A DNA stretch of 64,000 bases from Luteibacter sp. OK325 (GCF_003050935.1 NZ_QAOX01000002.1:186001-250000), one strand, 5' to 3'; positions 1-8,548 are shown, numbered from the stretch's first letter. Notes: generated by a model from the letters alone, not told the origin. A program made the numbers and translations.

Positions 1-513
1 GGTGAAGGCGATGGGAGGCGTAGCCAGCGCCCTGGCAGCGGGGCCGTCGCCATTGCCCGTGGCGCCGTGGCACGCGACGCAGTTCTGTTCGAACAGTTGC
101 GCGCCGTGCGCAAAGTCCGGTGTGCGTGCCGGCGCGAGGGGCACGGGATACGCGGCCAGCAGAGCGGCCGCCAACCGGTGCGAAGCATCCGCGACGTCCT
201 TCGCGTCGGCCTTCGACGCAATCGCCTTCTGCAGCGCATTCGCTTTAGCGATCAGCGCCGCTTTCTCGGGCTTCTCGGGCAAGGCGGCGATATGCGCCGA
301 GACGGTGGACGCGAATTCCTGCTGCTCGGCGTATTCGGCGGGGCTGGACACGGCTCCATGGTTTACCGCGCCGGCATAGTCCACGGCGATGTAATCGAGC
401 AGGCGCCAGGCCGTCTGCGCATCGGCGGCGTAGGGTTCGGCGGCCAGGCACATCGTGGAGATCAGGAGCAGGGAGGTAAGTCCAGCGAACCACCGGATCA
501 TGCGGGAAAGCAT
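1..513 (-). CDS. Cytochrome c / FTR1-family iron permease, N-terminal part (runs off left edge)
   Basis: The visible part is the exported N-terminal domain. A signal peptide (MIRWFAGLTSLLLISTMCLA) is followed by about 100 helical residues and a c-type heme site, NCVACHG, then DGPAARAL and PPIAFT close to the window edge. This order is typical of the fused cytochrome c/FTR1 iron permeases, in which a periplasmic heme domain precedes the Fe transport membrane domain. The membrane domain itself lies outside the window, so the permease assignment rests on the N-terminal pattern. In-frame ATGs lie at 525, 513 and 501 and none has a strong ribosome site; 513 or 501 is preferred because the Fur-like box overlaps the region just upstream of 525. 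A plain cytochrome c protein is the alternative. Confidence 0.75.
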   Translation of the reverse strand, partial: MLSRMIRWFAGLTSLLLISTMCLAAEPYAADAQTAWRLLDYIAVDYAGAVNHGAVSSPAEYAEQQEFASTVSAHIAALPEKPEKAALIAKANALQKAIASKADAKDVADASHRLAAALLAAYPVPLAPARTPDFAHGAQLFEQNCVACHGATGNGDGPAARALATPPIAFT

Positions 514-526
514 GTTGCACGCCATT

Positions 527-545
527 CGTAGTGAGAATCGTTATC
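527..545 (-). promoter_or_regulatory. Putative Fur box upstream of the iron permease
   Basis: The 19-mer CGTAGTGAGAATCGTTATC matches the classical Fur consensus GATAATGATAATCATTATC at 14 of 19 positions, including the whole TGA-AATC core and the TTATC end. It sits directly upstream of the permease start codons. Iron repression through Fur fits an iron uptake gene. No footprint is known; this is a sequence match only. Confidence 0.6.
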
Positions 546-658
546 GTACAGGAATGGCAGTCCGTGACGGGAAGCACGATTCGCGATGCGGCATGTAACC
601 GCAGTGTTTTCCGGAGCGAAAGCCTATGGAGCCATACGGCTCTATGGGAGACGTGATC

Positions 659-1837
659 ATGAACACTTCGCAAAAACTTGCCACTGGTCTGGTTGGGGTT
701 CTGGCGGCCGCCAGCGCTGCCCAGGCACAGGACCAGGACCGCCTGCTCGACCTGCGCCGGTTCGACTCGCCTTATGTGTACGTCATGTCCAACGACATCC
801 AGGGCAACAGCGTCGCTGTCCTCAAGCGGAATTTCTTCGGTGGCCTGGAAAAGACCTCCGTCGTGTCCACGGGTGGCAAAGGCGTTGGCGTGGGAACCAC
901 CGCCCCGCCGCCGGATCCGTTGGGTTCGCAGAACGCACTGCTCAAGAGCGCCGATGGCCGTTGGCTCTTCGCCACCAATGCCGGTAGCAACCAGGTGTCG
1001 GTATTCGCGATCGACGGCAGCCGGCTGCACCTTGTCGATGTCCAGTCGTCGGGCGGCAGTTATCCGGTAAGCGTCGCGCAGCAGGGCAACCGTTTGTATG
1101 TACTCAATGGCGCAGGGACCTCCACCATCACAGCGTTCCAGGTGACGCCGGGTGGACAGCTGGTAGCGCTGCCGGGACAGACGCGGCTGATCGGTACCGA
1201 CACGCCGCTGGTCGGTAACCAGCCCAACGTCGGCATGACGCCGGCGCAACTGCAGTTCTCGCCCGATGGCCGTTGGCTCGCTGTCTCGGTCAAGGATGCG
1301 TCTGCCAAGGGCTGGTTCGAACTGTTTGGTGTGGCGCGTGACGGCAGCCTCGCCCGCGATCCGGTCATCACGCCCTCGAACGATCCGCAACCCTTCGGCT
1401 TCGACTTCGATGCGCGCGGACATCTGGTTACGTCGGAAGCGGCCGGCTCGGCGGCGAGCTCGTACGACATCGGTCGTGACGGCGACCTCAGGGCTATTTC
1501 CAGCGATGTCGCCAACCATCAGGCTGCCGCGTGCTGGTTGACCGTCTCCGGGCGTTTCGCTTTTTCCGCCAATGCCGGCAAGGGCAACATCAGTGCGTAT
1601 CGCATCGGCAATGATGGCTCGCTGAGTGTCGTCAATGGCGGCGTGGCCGGTTCCCTGGAAGCGGGAGCGGCACCGACGGACATCAAGGCCTCTGCGGACG
1701 GCCTGTTCCTTTACGTAGGCAATTCGCTGGGCGGTAACGTCGATACGTTCCTGATCCTCGCCGATGGAAGGCTGCTCCAGGTCGGACAGACGCCGGTCTT
1801 CGCCGGGGCGGCCGGCATGCAGGGGCTTGCGTTGTGA
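659..1837 (+). CDS. Secreted lactonase-family beta-propeller protein
   Basis: The 392-aa product starts with a signal peptide (MNTSQKLATGLVGVLAAASA, cleavage near AQAQ) and carries repeated propeller blades with phrases such as DGRWLFATNAGSNQVSVF, FSPDGRWLAVSVK and FLYVGNSLGGNVDTF. This is the pattern of the 7-bladed lactonase family (PF10282, 6-phosphogluconolactonase/YncE-like). Periplasmic members have many or unknown substrates, so no reaction is assigned. ATG 659 is chosen over the in-frame ATG at 626 because GGAG (647-650) lies 8 bases ahead and the signal peptide begins there. The gene stands alone between the divergent iron permease and a DUF3313 gene. Confidence 0.8.
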   Translation: MNTSQKLATGLVGVLAAASAAQAQDQDRLLDLRRFDSPYVYVMSNDIQGNSVAVLKRNFFGGLEKTSVVSTGGKGVGVGTTAPPPDPLGSQNALLKSADGRWLFATNAGSNQVSVFAIDGSRLHLVDVQSSGGSYPVSVAQQGNRLYVLNGAGTSTITAFQVTPGGQLVALPGQTRLIGTDTPLVGNQPNVGMTPAQLQFSPDGRWLAVSVKDASAKGWFELFGVARDGSLARDPVITPSNDPQPFGFDFDARGHLVTSEAAGSAASSYDIGRDGDLRAISSDVANHQAAACWLTVSGRFAFSANAGKGNISAYRIGNDGSLSVVNGGVAGSLEAGAAPTDIKASADGLFLYVGNSLGGNVDTFLILADGRLLQVGQTPVFAGAAGMQGLAL

Positions 1838-1875
1838 TCACGCGGGTTCGCCGAACTCTTACGGGGTAAATCTTA

Positions 1876-1945
1876 GGTAGTACTACCGGCTCGTAGCGCG
1901 ACTGACGGGCCTAAGCTGCTCGTCAGTCGGCGCCACAACGGCGCC
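1876..1945. promoter_or_regulatory. Palindrome and two hairpins between genes
   Basis: Three dyads are visible in the 172-base gap. GGTAGTACTACC (1876-1887) is a perfect 12-base palindrome. CGACTGACG (1899-1907) pairs exactly with CGTCAGTCG (1921-1929). GGCGCC is repeated at 1929-1934 and 1940-1945 and can form a short hairpin. No T-tract follows, so an intrinsic terminator is not clear. The first palindrome could be a regulator site for the DUF3313 gene at 2010. Confidence 0.4.
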
Positions 1946-2009
1946 GTGAACCGGGCTGTGACGCGGGGTTCGAAGCTCTTCCCTGGGCGCGGCTTATGAG
2001 GAGCTTCCC

Positions 2010-2660
2010 ATGCGTCGTGCCCTTTGCCTTATTGCCGGCTTGCTCGTCCTCACCGTGGCTACAGCGGCCACGCCGCCTCCGCAGAGCGGCTTCCTCGACT
2101 CCTACCCAGCCTTGCAGCCCGATCCCAAGCACGAGGGGTCTTTCATCTACCTGGCGCCGGGAGCGAGCCTCAAGGGCTTCACCAAGGTCCAGATCGATCC
2201 GATCCTCGTCTGGTACTCGAAGGATTCCACGTATCAGGGCATCGATCCGAACGAGCTGTCCGCCGTCACGGAGAACCTGCGCAAGGCGCTGGTCAAGAAT
2301 CTCGAACCGACGTATCCCGTGGTCGATGCCGCGGGCCCGAACGTTCTCCGGCTGCGCCTCGCCGTCACCAACGTGATCGCGGAAAAAAAGAAGCGCGGCA
2401 TCCTCGGCTACACGCCCGTCGGTTTCGTGATCGGCGCGGCGAAGAACGCCGCGACCGCCGGACCCAACCTCAACATCGCTTCGGCGACGTTGGAGGCCGA
2501 GCTGCTTGATTCCTCCGGCAAGCGCATTGCCGTGGTTATCGATCCTCTGGCTGGGCAGGACGTCGAAAAGGACAACCTCACCTGGCACGACATAGGCAAG
2601 ATCCTCGATGCCGCAGGCAAGCGGCTGAGGACGCGCCTGGATAGCGACAACCTGCAGTGA
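2010..2660 (+). CDS. DUF3313-like exported protein
   Basis: The 216-aa product has a signal peptide (MRRALCLIAGLLVLTVATAA) and then a mixed alpha/beta body. Features typical of DUF3313 include SGFLDSYPAL near the N-terminus, the YLAPGA/FTKVQIDPI segment, a VTNVIAE strand, a hydrophobic GYTPVGFVIGAA patch and a C-terminal ATLEAELLDSSGKRIAVVID. The family is periplasmic, often lipoproteins, and of unknown function; here no lipobox cysteine is visible. The start is fixed by GAGGAG at 1997-2002, 8 bases before the ATG. The next gene starts 42 bases downstream and may be co-transcribed. Confidence 0.7.
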   Translation: MRRALCLIAGLLVLTVATAATPPPQSGFLDSYPALQPDPKHEGSFIYLAPGASLKGFTKVQIDPILVWYSKDSTYQGIDPNELSAVTENLRKALVKNLEPTYPVVDAAGPNVLRLRLAVTNVIAEKKKRGILGYTPVGFVIGAAKNAATAGPNLNIASATLEAELLDSSGKRIAVVIDPLAGQDVEKDNLTWHDIGKILDAAGKRLRTRLDSDNLQ

Positions 2661-2701
2661 ATCCGCGCTTTGGCCCCCACAGTCTGTCTTGGAGAGATCG
2701 C

Positions 2702-3328
2702 ATGAACAAAGTCCTTATTCCGGCGATCGTCTCGCTGGTCGCTTCGCTCGCCCTTGCGGCGCCAGGCATGGCCCAGGCACAGGCGGCGGAGCCCGCCATG
2801 GCCTCGACAGTGCACGGCAGGGCATTCGAACTGGCACGTCACGAAGAAACCGAATCGGCGACAGTCACGAACGTGGACCACCAGAGCCGCTTCGTGACAC
2901 TGCGTGACGCCAAGGGGAGCGAGTTCACGATCGAGGCTGGTCCGGAGGTGCGTAACTTCGCGCAGCTACGGGCGGGAGATGTCGTGGCGGTCACCTACCA
3001 GGCGGCCACCGCGCTCGAGCTCCTGCCCGCGAACAGCGCCTCGCCGGGGATAGAAACCGAGAGTGACAGTACACGCGCCCCGAAGGGCGCCAAGCCGGGC
3101 GCTGACATCGGTCGGTCCGTCTCCATCACGAGCCGGATCACGGCGCTCGATCTGGCAAATCACACCGTTACGCTGACCGGCCCCGACGGCAAGCAGCGCA
3201 AGATCGAAGTGACCGACCCTGCACGGCAGGCACGCATGTCGCAACTCAAGGTCGGGGATCTTGCCAGGATGACTTACGTGGAAGGGGTGGCCGTGCAGGT
3301 CACTCCGAAGGCGACGGCAAAGCCCTGA
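2702..3328 (+). CDS. Exported protein with two copies of a beta-rich domain, function unknown
   Basis: The 208-aa product has a signal peptide (MNKVLIPAIVSLVASLALAA) and two related segments, residues 53-110 (ATVTNVDHQSRFVTLRDAKG...) and 143-202 (ITSRITALDLANHTVTLTGP...). Each runs as x-V/I-x-x-V/L-D, then V-T-L-x-x-x-x-G, a short beta segment, a basic stretch, L-x-x-G-D and a final valine-rich strand. This looks like an internal duplication of a small beta-barrel. GGAGAG at 2691-2696 supports ATG 2702. The last 29 bases overlap the 3' end of the convergent DUF2955 gene. I do not recognise a function. Confidence 0.7.
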   Translation: MNKVLIPAIVSLVASLALAAPGMAQAQAAEPAMASTVHGRAFELARHEETESATVTNVDHQSRFVTLRDAKGSEFTIEAGPEVRNFAQLRAGDVVAVTYQAATALELLPANSASPGIETESDSTRAPKGAKPGADIGRSVSITSRITALDLANHTVTLTGPDGKQRKIEVTDPARQARMSQLKVGDLARMTYVEGVAVQVTPKATAKP

Positions 3329-4310
3329 TATCACGATGCCACACCAGGCTCATCGTGCCCACGGCAAAGGCGCCGGCCAGCGCGAACTGAAGCACGCGTA
3401 TCAGCCACAACGAAAGCGTCCCTGCGTCCGATGAAATCGCCGTGCTGAGGATGATCAGCATGGCGTTACAGGTCAGCATCGCCAGCCCGGCCGACGGACC
3501 GCCGGCGCTGGTGCGTTGGCCGAAGCCAAGCAGCACCGCGAACATCAGCACGCAGAGGAAGGGAAGGGTAGGCGTGGTAACCAGCAGGCTGTGCAATAAC
3601 AGTCCAAGCAGGCCGCCGACCGAATTGCCGACGATCATGCCCAGCGCGTGCATGCGGCCACGTTGCGCATCGAAGTTGGCCACCAGCATCACGGTCGCGA
3701 TCATCACCGGCAGCACGTCGGCGAGGCCGAAAAGCAGGTAGACCAGCATCAGTGGCATCACGATGGCGGCACCAGCCGCTGCCACGGCGCCGGGAGCCGC
3801 TGTGCGTGATACCGCGGGGGGCGGAGATCGTGCTGGCGGTGCAAGAGGCCATGCTACGTAAACGAGCTGGATGGTCAGTAACGCCACCAACATGCTCCTG
3901 ATCAGGGCTGCCGGCAGTATCCCGGCCTGAGCGGGTGCGATCATCACCACCACTGGAATGGTCGCAAGGCAGATCAGGAGCAGTAGCGCGGGCAACGGTG
4001 GCCGTCCGCTGAGAATGGCGAGAAACGCCGCGAAGACGCACAGGGCGATCAAACCGAACATGACGGTGGGCGTGCCGCGAAACAGTGAGGCTAGCGCCAG
4101 CGCAAACAGCGACGCCGCGGTGATCACGATCATCAGACCCACGGCTATCTTCACGGTCGGCCTGATCGGAAGATTGGTGAGCAATACAGCAGTGAACACG
4201 GGTGCGAGAAAGCTCGGCGACCAGCGCATCGCTTCGCTGACGACGAAGGCGAGCGTGACGCCCACGGCGAAGCGAAGCACGGCCTGAAGTGTCGCGTCGC
4301 TCGTGCTCAT
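3300..4310 (-). CDS. DUF2955-family inner-membrane protein (efflux permease component)
   Basis: The 336-aa product is almost entirely hydrophobic, with about ten membrane segments split into two halves by a proline-rich loop (PPARSPPPAVS). The opening (LRFAVGVTLAFVVSEAMRWSPSFLAPVFTAVL) is typical of DUF2955, relatives of the FUSC/AaeB aromatic acid exporters. ATG 4310 overlaps the HlyD gene's stop in an ATGA junction, so the two are translated together. With the HlyD adaptor and the outer-membrane lipoprotein upstream it makes a complete three-part export machine. The substrate cannot be read from the sequence. The tail overlaps the convergent gene by 29 bases. Confidence 0.8.
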   Translation of the reverse strand: MSTSDATLQAVLRFAVGVTLAFVVSEAMRWSPSFLAPVFTAVLLTNLPIRPTVKIAVGLMIVITAASLFALALASLFRGTPTVMFGLIALCVFAAFLAILSGRPPLPALLLLICLATIPVVVMIAPAQAGILPAALIRSMLVALLTIQLVYVAWPLAPPARSPPPAVSRTAAPGAVAAAGAAIVMPLMLVYLLFGLADVLPVMIATVMLVANFDAQRGRMHALGMIVGNSVGGLLGLLLHSLLVTTPTLPFLCVLMFAVLLGFGQRTSAGGPSAGLAMLTCNAMLIILSTAISSDAGTLSLWLIRVLQFALAGAFAVGTMSLVWHRDIRALPSPSE

Positions 4311-5458
4311 CGCAGGTAGCTGAGCATGGCGACCATCCTTATCCACAGGCGTGCCAGCGGGTTCATGACCGAGCCCTCGCTGGTGAGTACGACGACGTTG
4401 GCCTGGGCGCCGCTGCGGCCCGGCGGAAGCTGTGCGGATGACGTGGCTGGAGCATCCAGGACGACGCGCACCGGAAAACGCTGCGGCTCGCGGAGCCAGC
4501 CGCTGGGCGCGCTGACCGTCGGTAACTGTCCGCTCGGGGCCTCGTCGCCCTGCGCGATGCCCCAGCCGACGCTATCGACGTGGGCCGGATAAACACTTCC
4601 GGGACGATCGTCGAACACGACATAGGCGCGATTGCCGGAGGCGATACGACCCAGTTGGTTCTCGCGCATCGCGGCGCTGATCCAGCGTGGCCCGTTGGCG
4701 ACGAAGCTGAGTACAGGTGTGCCGCGACTGGCGAACTGTCCCGGCGACAGACGCAGGTTGGTGACGACACCGTCGCTGGGCGCGACGACCGTGCTGTGGC
4801 TCAGGTCGAGTTCGGCCTGCGCCAGAGCGGCGAGGGCCTGGCGAATCTGCGCGTTGCTGTTTCCCGTGTCGCCCATGCGGATGCGAGCCCGTTCGGTCTC
4901 CGCCTCGCCGCGGCTGATCTCGGCTCTCGTCTTCGCGATGTCCGCCCGGGCACGAATGGCCGAGGTCTCCGACAAGGCCCGTTTCGCCGACAGGTCCAGC
5001 ACGATCTTGCCCAGTTGCTGGGACGCGGCCAGGTCCACGCGTTGCCGGCTCAGCTGGGCCTCGGCGACGCGCACGTCAGCCACGGAGGCATCGGCGGCCT
5101 GGGTCGCCAGCGATACGTTGGCTTGCGCTACCTGCAGGGCGATCTGAAAAGGGCGAGGGTCGATGCGGAACAACACCTGGCCCTTCTTTACCTCGTGGTT
5201 GTCGGAGACCTCCACCGACACCACTGGCCCTGAGACCTCCGGCGCGATCTGCACGACGAAGGTATCGATCGCCGCCTGCGACGTATACGGCGTGATCCGG
5301 TCGGCGAACAGGTGGTAGAGGAACATCGCGAGCAGGACCAGAAGCGCCAGGCGGACGAGGCGTCGAATCCGCTGCGCACTCGCCGCGGCGGTGACGGCGG
5401 CATCGTCGGTGCGCGCGGAGCCTGGCGGTGCGGTATCGGTGGTTGTCTGAGTGGACAT
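4307..5458 (-). CDS. HlyD-family membrane fusion protein
   Basis: The 383-aa product has one membrane anchor (VRLALLVLLAMFLYHLF, about residues 34-50), a biotinyl-lipoyl-like segment (QIAPEVSGPVVSVEVSDNH), an alpha-helical hairpin of about 110 residues rich in Ala/Gln/Arg, and a second lipoyl half (STVVAPSDGVVTNLRLSPGQ) leading to a beta-barrel region. This is the EmrA/AaeA-type periplasmic adaptor layout. It lies 23 bases downstream of the outer-membrane factor and overlaps the DUF2955 gene by 4 bases, so all three should form one operon. The start has a GAGGGCG-type ribosome site. Confidence 0.92.
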   Translation of the reverse strand: MSTQTTTDTAPPGSARTDDAAVTAAASAQRIRRLVRLALLVLLAMFLYHLFADRITPYTSQAAIDTFVVQIAPEVSGPVVSVEVSDNHEVKKGQVLFRIDPRPFQIALQVAQANVSLATQAADASVADVRVAEAQLSRQRVDLAASQQLGKIVLDLSAKRALSETSAIRARADIAKTRAEISRGEAETERARIRMGDTGNSNAQIRQALAALAQAELDLSHSTVVAPSDGVVTNLRLSPGQFASRGTPVLSFVANGPRWISAAMRENQLGRIASGNRAYVVFDDRPGSVYPAHVDSVGWGIAQGDEAPSGQLPTVSAPSGWLREPQRFPVRVVLDAPATSSAQLPPGRSGAQANVVVLTSEGSVMNPLARLWIRMVAMLSYLR

Positions 5459-5481
5459 CGTCGCCCTCGTCGTCTCGTGAG

Positions 5482-6981
5482 TCAGCGTGTAAAGGAGAGG
5501 GGAGGGGCCGCCTGCTGTGCAAGAGGCAACGGCGCCACCTGTTCAATCCAGTCGCCGCCCAATGCGCGATACAGGTCCACCAGCGCCCGTAAGCCGTCGC
5601 CGCGTGCCGAGCTCAGGGACAGCTGCGCAGAGAAGAGGCTGCGTTCGGTATCGAGTACTTCAAGGTAGTCGGTGTAGCCGTTGTCGTAGCGATAGCGTGT
5701 GAGCTCGACCGCGCGTGTCAGTGCCACGACCTGCCGCTCGAGCGAGGCAACCAGCGTTCGCCTGGCCTGGATGGCGGCAAGGGCGTCATCGACATCGCGG
5801 AACGCGCTTTGAATCGTTTGCTGGTACGCATCCAGCGCCTGCTCGCGCCGCGCCTCCGCCTGCCGGTTCGCCGCGTCGATTGCGCCGCCGGCGAAAAGCG
5901 GGCCGAGCAGCTGGCCGGAGAACGACCACGTACGCGCCGGGCCGGTGAAGAGGTTATCGAGCGCCCTGCTGGCAGCACCACCGGTACCCGTCAGTGCGAC
6001 TGAGGGGAAATAAAGGGCCCGCGCCGCGCCTATCAGTGCATTGGCGGCGACCAGCTGCTGCTCCGCCTGGAGGATATCCGGGCGCCGGGTGATCAGGTCC
6101 GACGGCAGGCCGGCAAGGATCGGCGGAACACTCAATTGCTGGAGGGTGCGGCCGCGCCGGATCGGGCCCGGATTGCGACCGACGAGAACCGACAGTGCAT
6201 GTTCCTGCTGGGCGATGGCCTGCTGGATCACGGGAATGGATGCCACGGCGGTTTCGTATTCGGCCGTCACCTGCATCATCTCGAACTCGGAGACCGCTCC
6301 GCCATCCAGGCGCATCTGAAACACCTCGACGTTGCGTCGGCGACCTTCGAGCGTCGCCTTCGAGACCTCGAGCTGGCGGTCCAGGTCGAGCAGCGTGATG
6401 TAACCGGAGACGATGGTGGAGACGAGTGTCAGGGCGACGCCGAGCCGCGCCTGTTCGGTGGCGAACAGATTGGCTTTCGCTGCTTCGGTTTCGCGCCGCA
6501 CACGTCCCCAGAGGTCCAGCTCCCAACTGGCAGACAGGAGCGCCGAGTAGTTGTTGCTGATGGGACTGACGCTCGCCGGCAGCCTCGTCACGTCCTGACT
6601 GGCCCGCTGGCGAACAGCGCTCGCTCCATAGCCTAATTGGGGAAGACCCTGCGCCCTGGTACCGACGACGACCGCGGCGAACTCATCGACACGCGCCGTG
6701 GCGATGCGAAGGTCATGGTTGGCCACTAGCCCCTCGTCGACCAGCGCATTGAGCTCGTCATCGCCGAAGCTTCGCCACCATGCCGGTACCGTGGCCAGGG
6801 TTGCTATAGCGGTGGAGGAGTTTGGCGCCGTCGCATCCGGGAACCGGTAGGTCGCCGGGACGTCGACGTCCGGGCGAATGTAGTCAGGTCCCAACGCGCA
6901 CCCGTTATTGACGCATGCGATCGCGACCACGGCCAGGGCGATGGGGAATGAACGCCAGCCGATGCGCGTTCCGCGAACCAC
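5482..6981 (-). CDS. NodT-family outer-membrane efflux lipoprotein
   Basis: The 499-aa product has a lipoprotein signal with lipobox cysteine in NNGCALGPDYIRP, followed by two repeated TolC-like halves. Diagnostic phrases are WWRSFGDDELNALVDEGL, SWELDLWGRVRRETEAA, DLITRRPDILQAEQQLVAANA and RYRYDNGYTDYLEVLDTERSLF. It forms the outer-membrane channel of a tripartite pump. The start is GTG 6981, with GAGGGAAGAG just upstream. It is the first gene of a minus-strand operon with the HlyD adaptor and the DUF2955 permease; a dyad-like motif near 7058-7077 lies in its promoter region. Confidence 0.93.
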   Translation of the reverse strand: MVRGTRIGWRSFPIALAVVAIACVNNGCALGPDYIRPDVDVPATYRFPDATAPNSSTAIATLATVPAWWRSFGDDELNALVDEGLVANHDLRIATARVDEFAAVVVGTRAQGLPQLGYGASAVRQRASQDVTRLPASVSPISNNYSALLSASWELDLWGRVRRETEAAKANLFATEQARLGVALTLVSTIVSGYITLLDLDRQLEVSKATLEGRRRNVEVFQMRLDGGAVSEFEMMQVTAEYETAVASIPVIQQAIAQQEHALSVLVGRNPGPIRRGRTLQQLSVPPILAGLPSDLITRRPDILQAEQQLVAANALIGAARALYFPSVALTGTGGAASRALDNLFTGPARTWSFSGQLLGPLFAGGAIDAANRQAEARREQALDAYQQTIQSAFRDVDDALAAIQARRTLVASLERQVVALTRAVELTRYRYDNGYTDYLEVLDTERSLFSAQLSLSSARGDGLRALVDLYRALGGDWIEQVAPLPLAQQAAPPLSFTR

Positions 6982-7170
6982 GGCTCTTCCCTCTGTGGCA
7001 CTGGCTGGGAGCGACCGGTGAAGATCGAAGGCTCTGCCATCCGCAGGCTACTGCCTAGGGCACTTGTACCTAAACGGACTAAGTGAAACTACTGACATTG
7101 AGAGCATCCGTCTCTGCGATGCTGCACGTCAGAAGGCGCTTACCTCCTCTGCCAACGAGGGTTCACAGCC

Positions 7171-7674
7171 ATGACCAGTGAAACACTCATGCCGGCCGTC
7201 GTGGCTACGCCGACGAACAGACAGCGTGCGTATGTTCGTTACGTCACGGCGATCCTGATCGACCTGGTCGTACTGAACCTCTTTGCCGAGTACTGGAAGA
7301 ACGTGTTCATCGACACGTTCACTACTTCCTTGCTCGCCGCGATCGTCCTGCAGGTGCTTTTGAAACTGACGATGGCCCTGGAGCATAAGATTGGAGCTTT
7401 CTTCAAGGCACGACCAGGTCGGCTCAACACGGGTCTCAGGTTCTTCTTTGCCTGGCTGGTGTTGTTCGGTTCGAAGTTCGTCATCCTCGAAGCGATCGCG
7501 CAGATGTTTGGCGAAGACGTCCGCTTCCTCGGGGCGTTCCATGGTGTCGTCGCACTCATCGTCGTCATCGTCGCGATGCTCGCCGCCGAAGAGGTTTTCG
7601 TGAGGATCTACCGGAAGCTGGGAGACCATACGACGACGGCTGAATCCGGGGCGAGCCGAGAGCAGGCGCTATGA
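7171..7674 (+). CDS. Small polytopic membrane protein, function unknown
   Basis: The 167-aa product has four predicted membrane segments: VTAILIDLVVLNLFAEYW, TTSLLAAIVLQVLLKLTMAL, FFFAWLVLFGSKFVILEAI and GVVALIVVIVAMLAAEEVFV. Short charged loops (EHKIGAFFKARPG) separate them and the tail is polar. No catalytic or binding motif is visible. It is divergent from the efflux operon and its stop overlaps the end of the decayed OYE gene by a few bases. ATG 7171 is preceded by a weak GAGG. I cannot name a family. Confidence 0.65.
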   Translation: MTSETLMPAVVATPTNRQRAYVRYVTAILIDLVVLNLFAEYWKNVFIDTFTTSLLAAIVLQVLLKLTMALEHKIGAFFKARPGRLNTGLRFFFAWLVLFGSKFVILEAIAQMFGEDVRFLGAFHGVVALIVVIVAMLAAEEVFVRIYRKLGDHTTTAESGASREQAL

Positions 7675-8468
7675 GGTGACCGGTTCGCAGGTCGGGAAAT
7701 CGGTATATCCCTTCTCGCCGTCTCTCGTGTAGAACGTCGACTTTTCGGCTTCGGCCAGCGGCCAGTCATGGCGGAGGCGCTCGACCAGATCGGGGTTGCC
7801 GATGTACGGACGCCCGAACGCGATGAGGTCGACCAGGCCGGTGTCCAGCGCCGCCTGTGCTGACGCGCCGTCGAATCCACCGCACCAGATCAGGCTGCCG
7901 GAGCGAACAGATAGCCGTTCGCGCCGTGGATTTCCACGCCATCAAAGCCTGCGCGGCTGGCGTTGACGAACGCAGCGGCGAACTCGTCCACGACCATGGC
8001 CGCCTCCGCGGTCTCGATCTGACGTGGCGCACTGGCGCGAATAAAGGTGAGCTTGCCGCTGGTATCGTGGATGAAGACGTCCGATTCACTGGCGCGTTCG
8101 GCCGTCACGCCCCAGGGTGCCTCACCGTTCGGGAGCATAGAGGTATGCGCCAGCCTGCCAACATGCCAGGCCTGCATGAAAATCGTCCCGCCATGGCGAT
8201 GGACCTCGTCGGTGACCAGGCGCCAGCCCTGCACCTGTGCTTCAGTGTAGATGCCCGGTGTCCAGGCGTAACCTTTCGTACGTGGGGACACGTCGGTCGC
8301 CTCCGTCACGATCAGGCCCGCACCGGCGCGCTGGCCGTAATAGGTAGCCATCAGCGCGTTGGGCACGTCCCCCGGCGAGGTCCGGGTTCGGGTCATGGGC
8401 GCCATCACGGCGCGATTCTTTAACACGAAGGTACCGCCGAGCGCATGGTTTTCGAACAAGGTAGTCAT
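7669..8468 (-). pseudogene. Decayed Old Yellow Enzyme (NADH:flavin oxidoreductase), internal deletion with frame change
   Basis: The 5' part reads a normal OYE N-terminus (LFENHALGGTFVLKNRAVMAPMTR, then FMQAWHVGRLAH and FDGVEIHGANGYLF) and stops at about residue 193 (APAA stop, near 7890). In another frame the C-terminus resumes: SGSLIWCGGFDGASAQAALDTG, LVDLIAFGRPYIGNPDLVERL, DWPLAEAEKSTFY and GYTDFP, ending at TAG 7669-7671. Full-length OYE proteins are about 350-370 residues. Here roughly 100-130 residues between NGYLF and the GGFD region, including much of the flavin-phosphate part of the barrel, are missing. The gene cannot make a working enzyme. A sequencing error alone would not explain the missing length. 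Confidence 0.85.
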
Positions 8469-8530
8469 CGATGAATTCTCGAACGGCAGAATGGATCGAC
8501 GTAAGCTAGTGTCCTTGCATTCCGCTTTCC

Positions 8531-8548
8531 ACCCACCATTTGGTGGGT
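8531..8548. promoter_or_regulatory. Perfect inverted repeat at the hxlR start, candidate operator
   Basis: ACCCACCA and TGGTGGGT form an 8+8 base inverted repeat with a 2-base spacer. It touches the ATG of the HxlR regulator and lies between it and the divergent OYE remnant. HxlR-family proteins bind dyads of this kind, so autoregulation and control of the OYE promoter is the simplest reading. Confidence 0.55.

Noticed and set aside
245-1519. Long open frame of 424 codons antisense to the lactonase-fold gene
   Set aside because: The plus strand has the signal peptide, ribosome site and propeller motifs; the antisense frame is Arg-rich and has no family features, as expected in GC-rich DNA.
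7608-7880. 90-codon open frame on the minus strand next to the OYE remnant
   Set aside because: It is the wrong frame; the true OYE C-terminus (DWPLAEAEKSTFY, GYTDFP) is read in another frame of the same strand.
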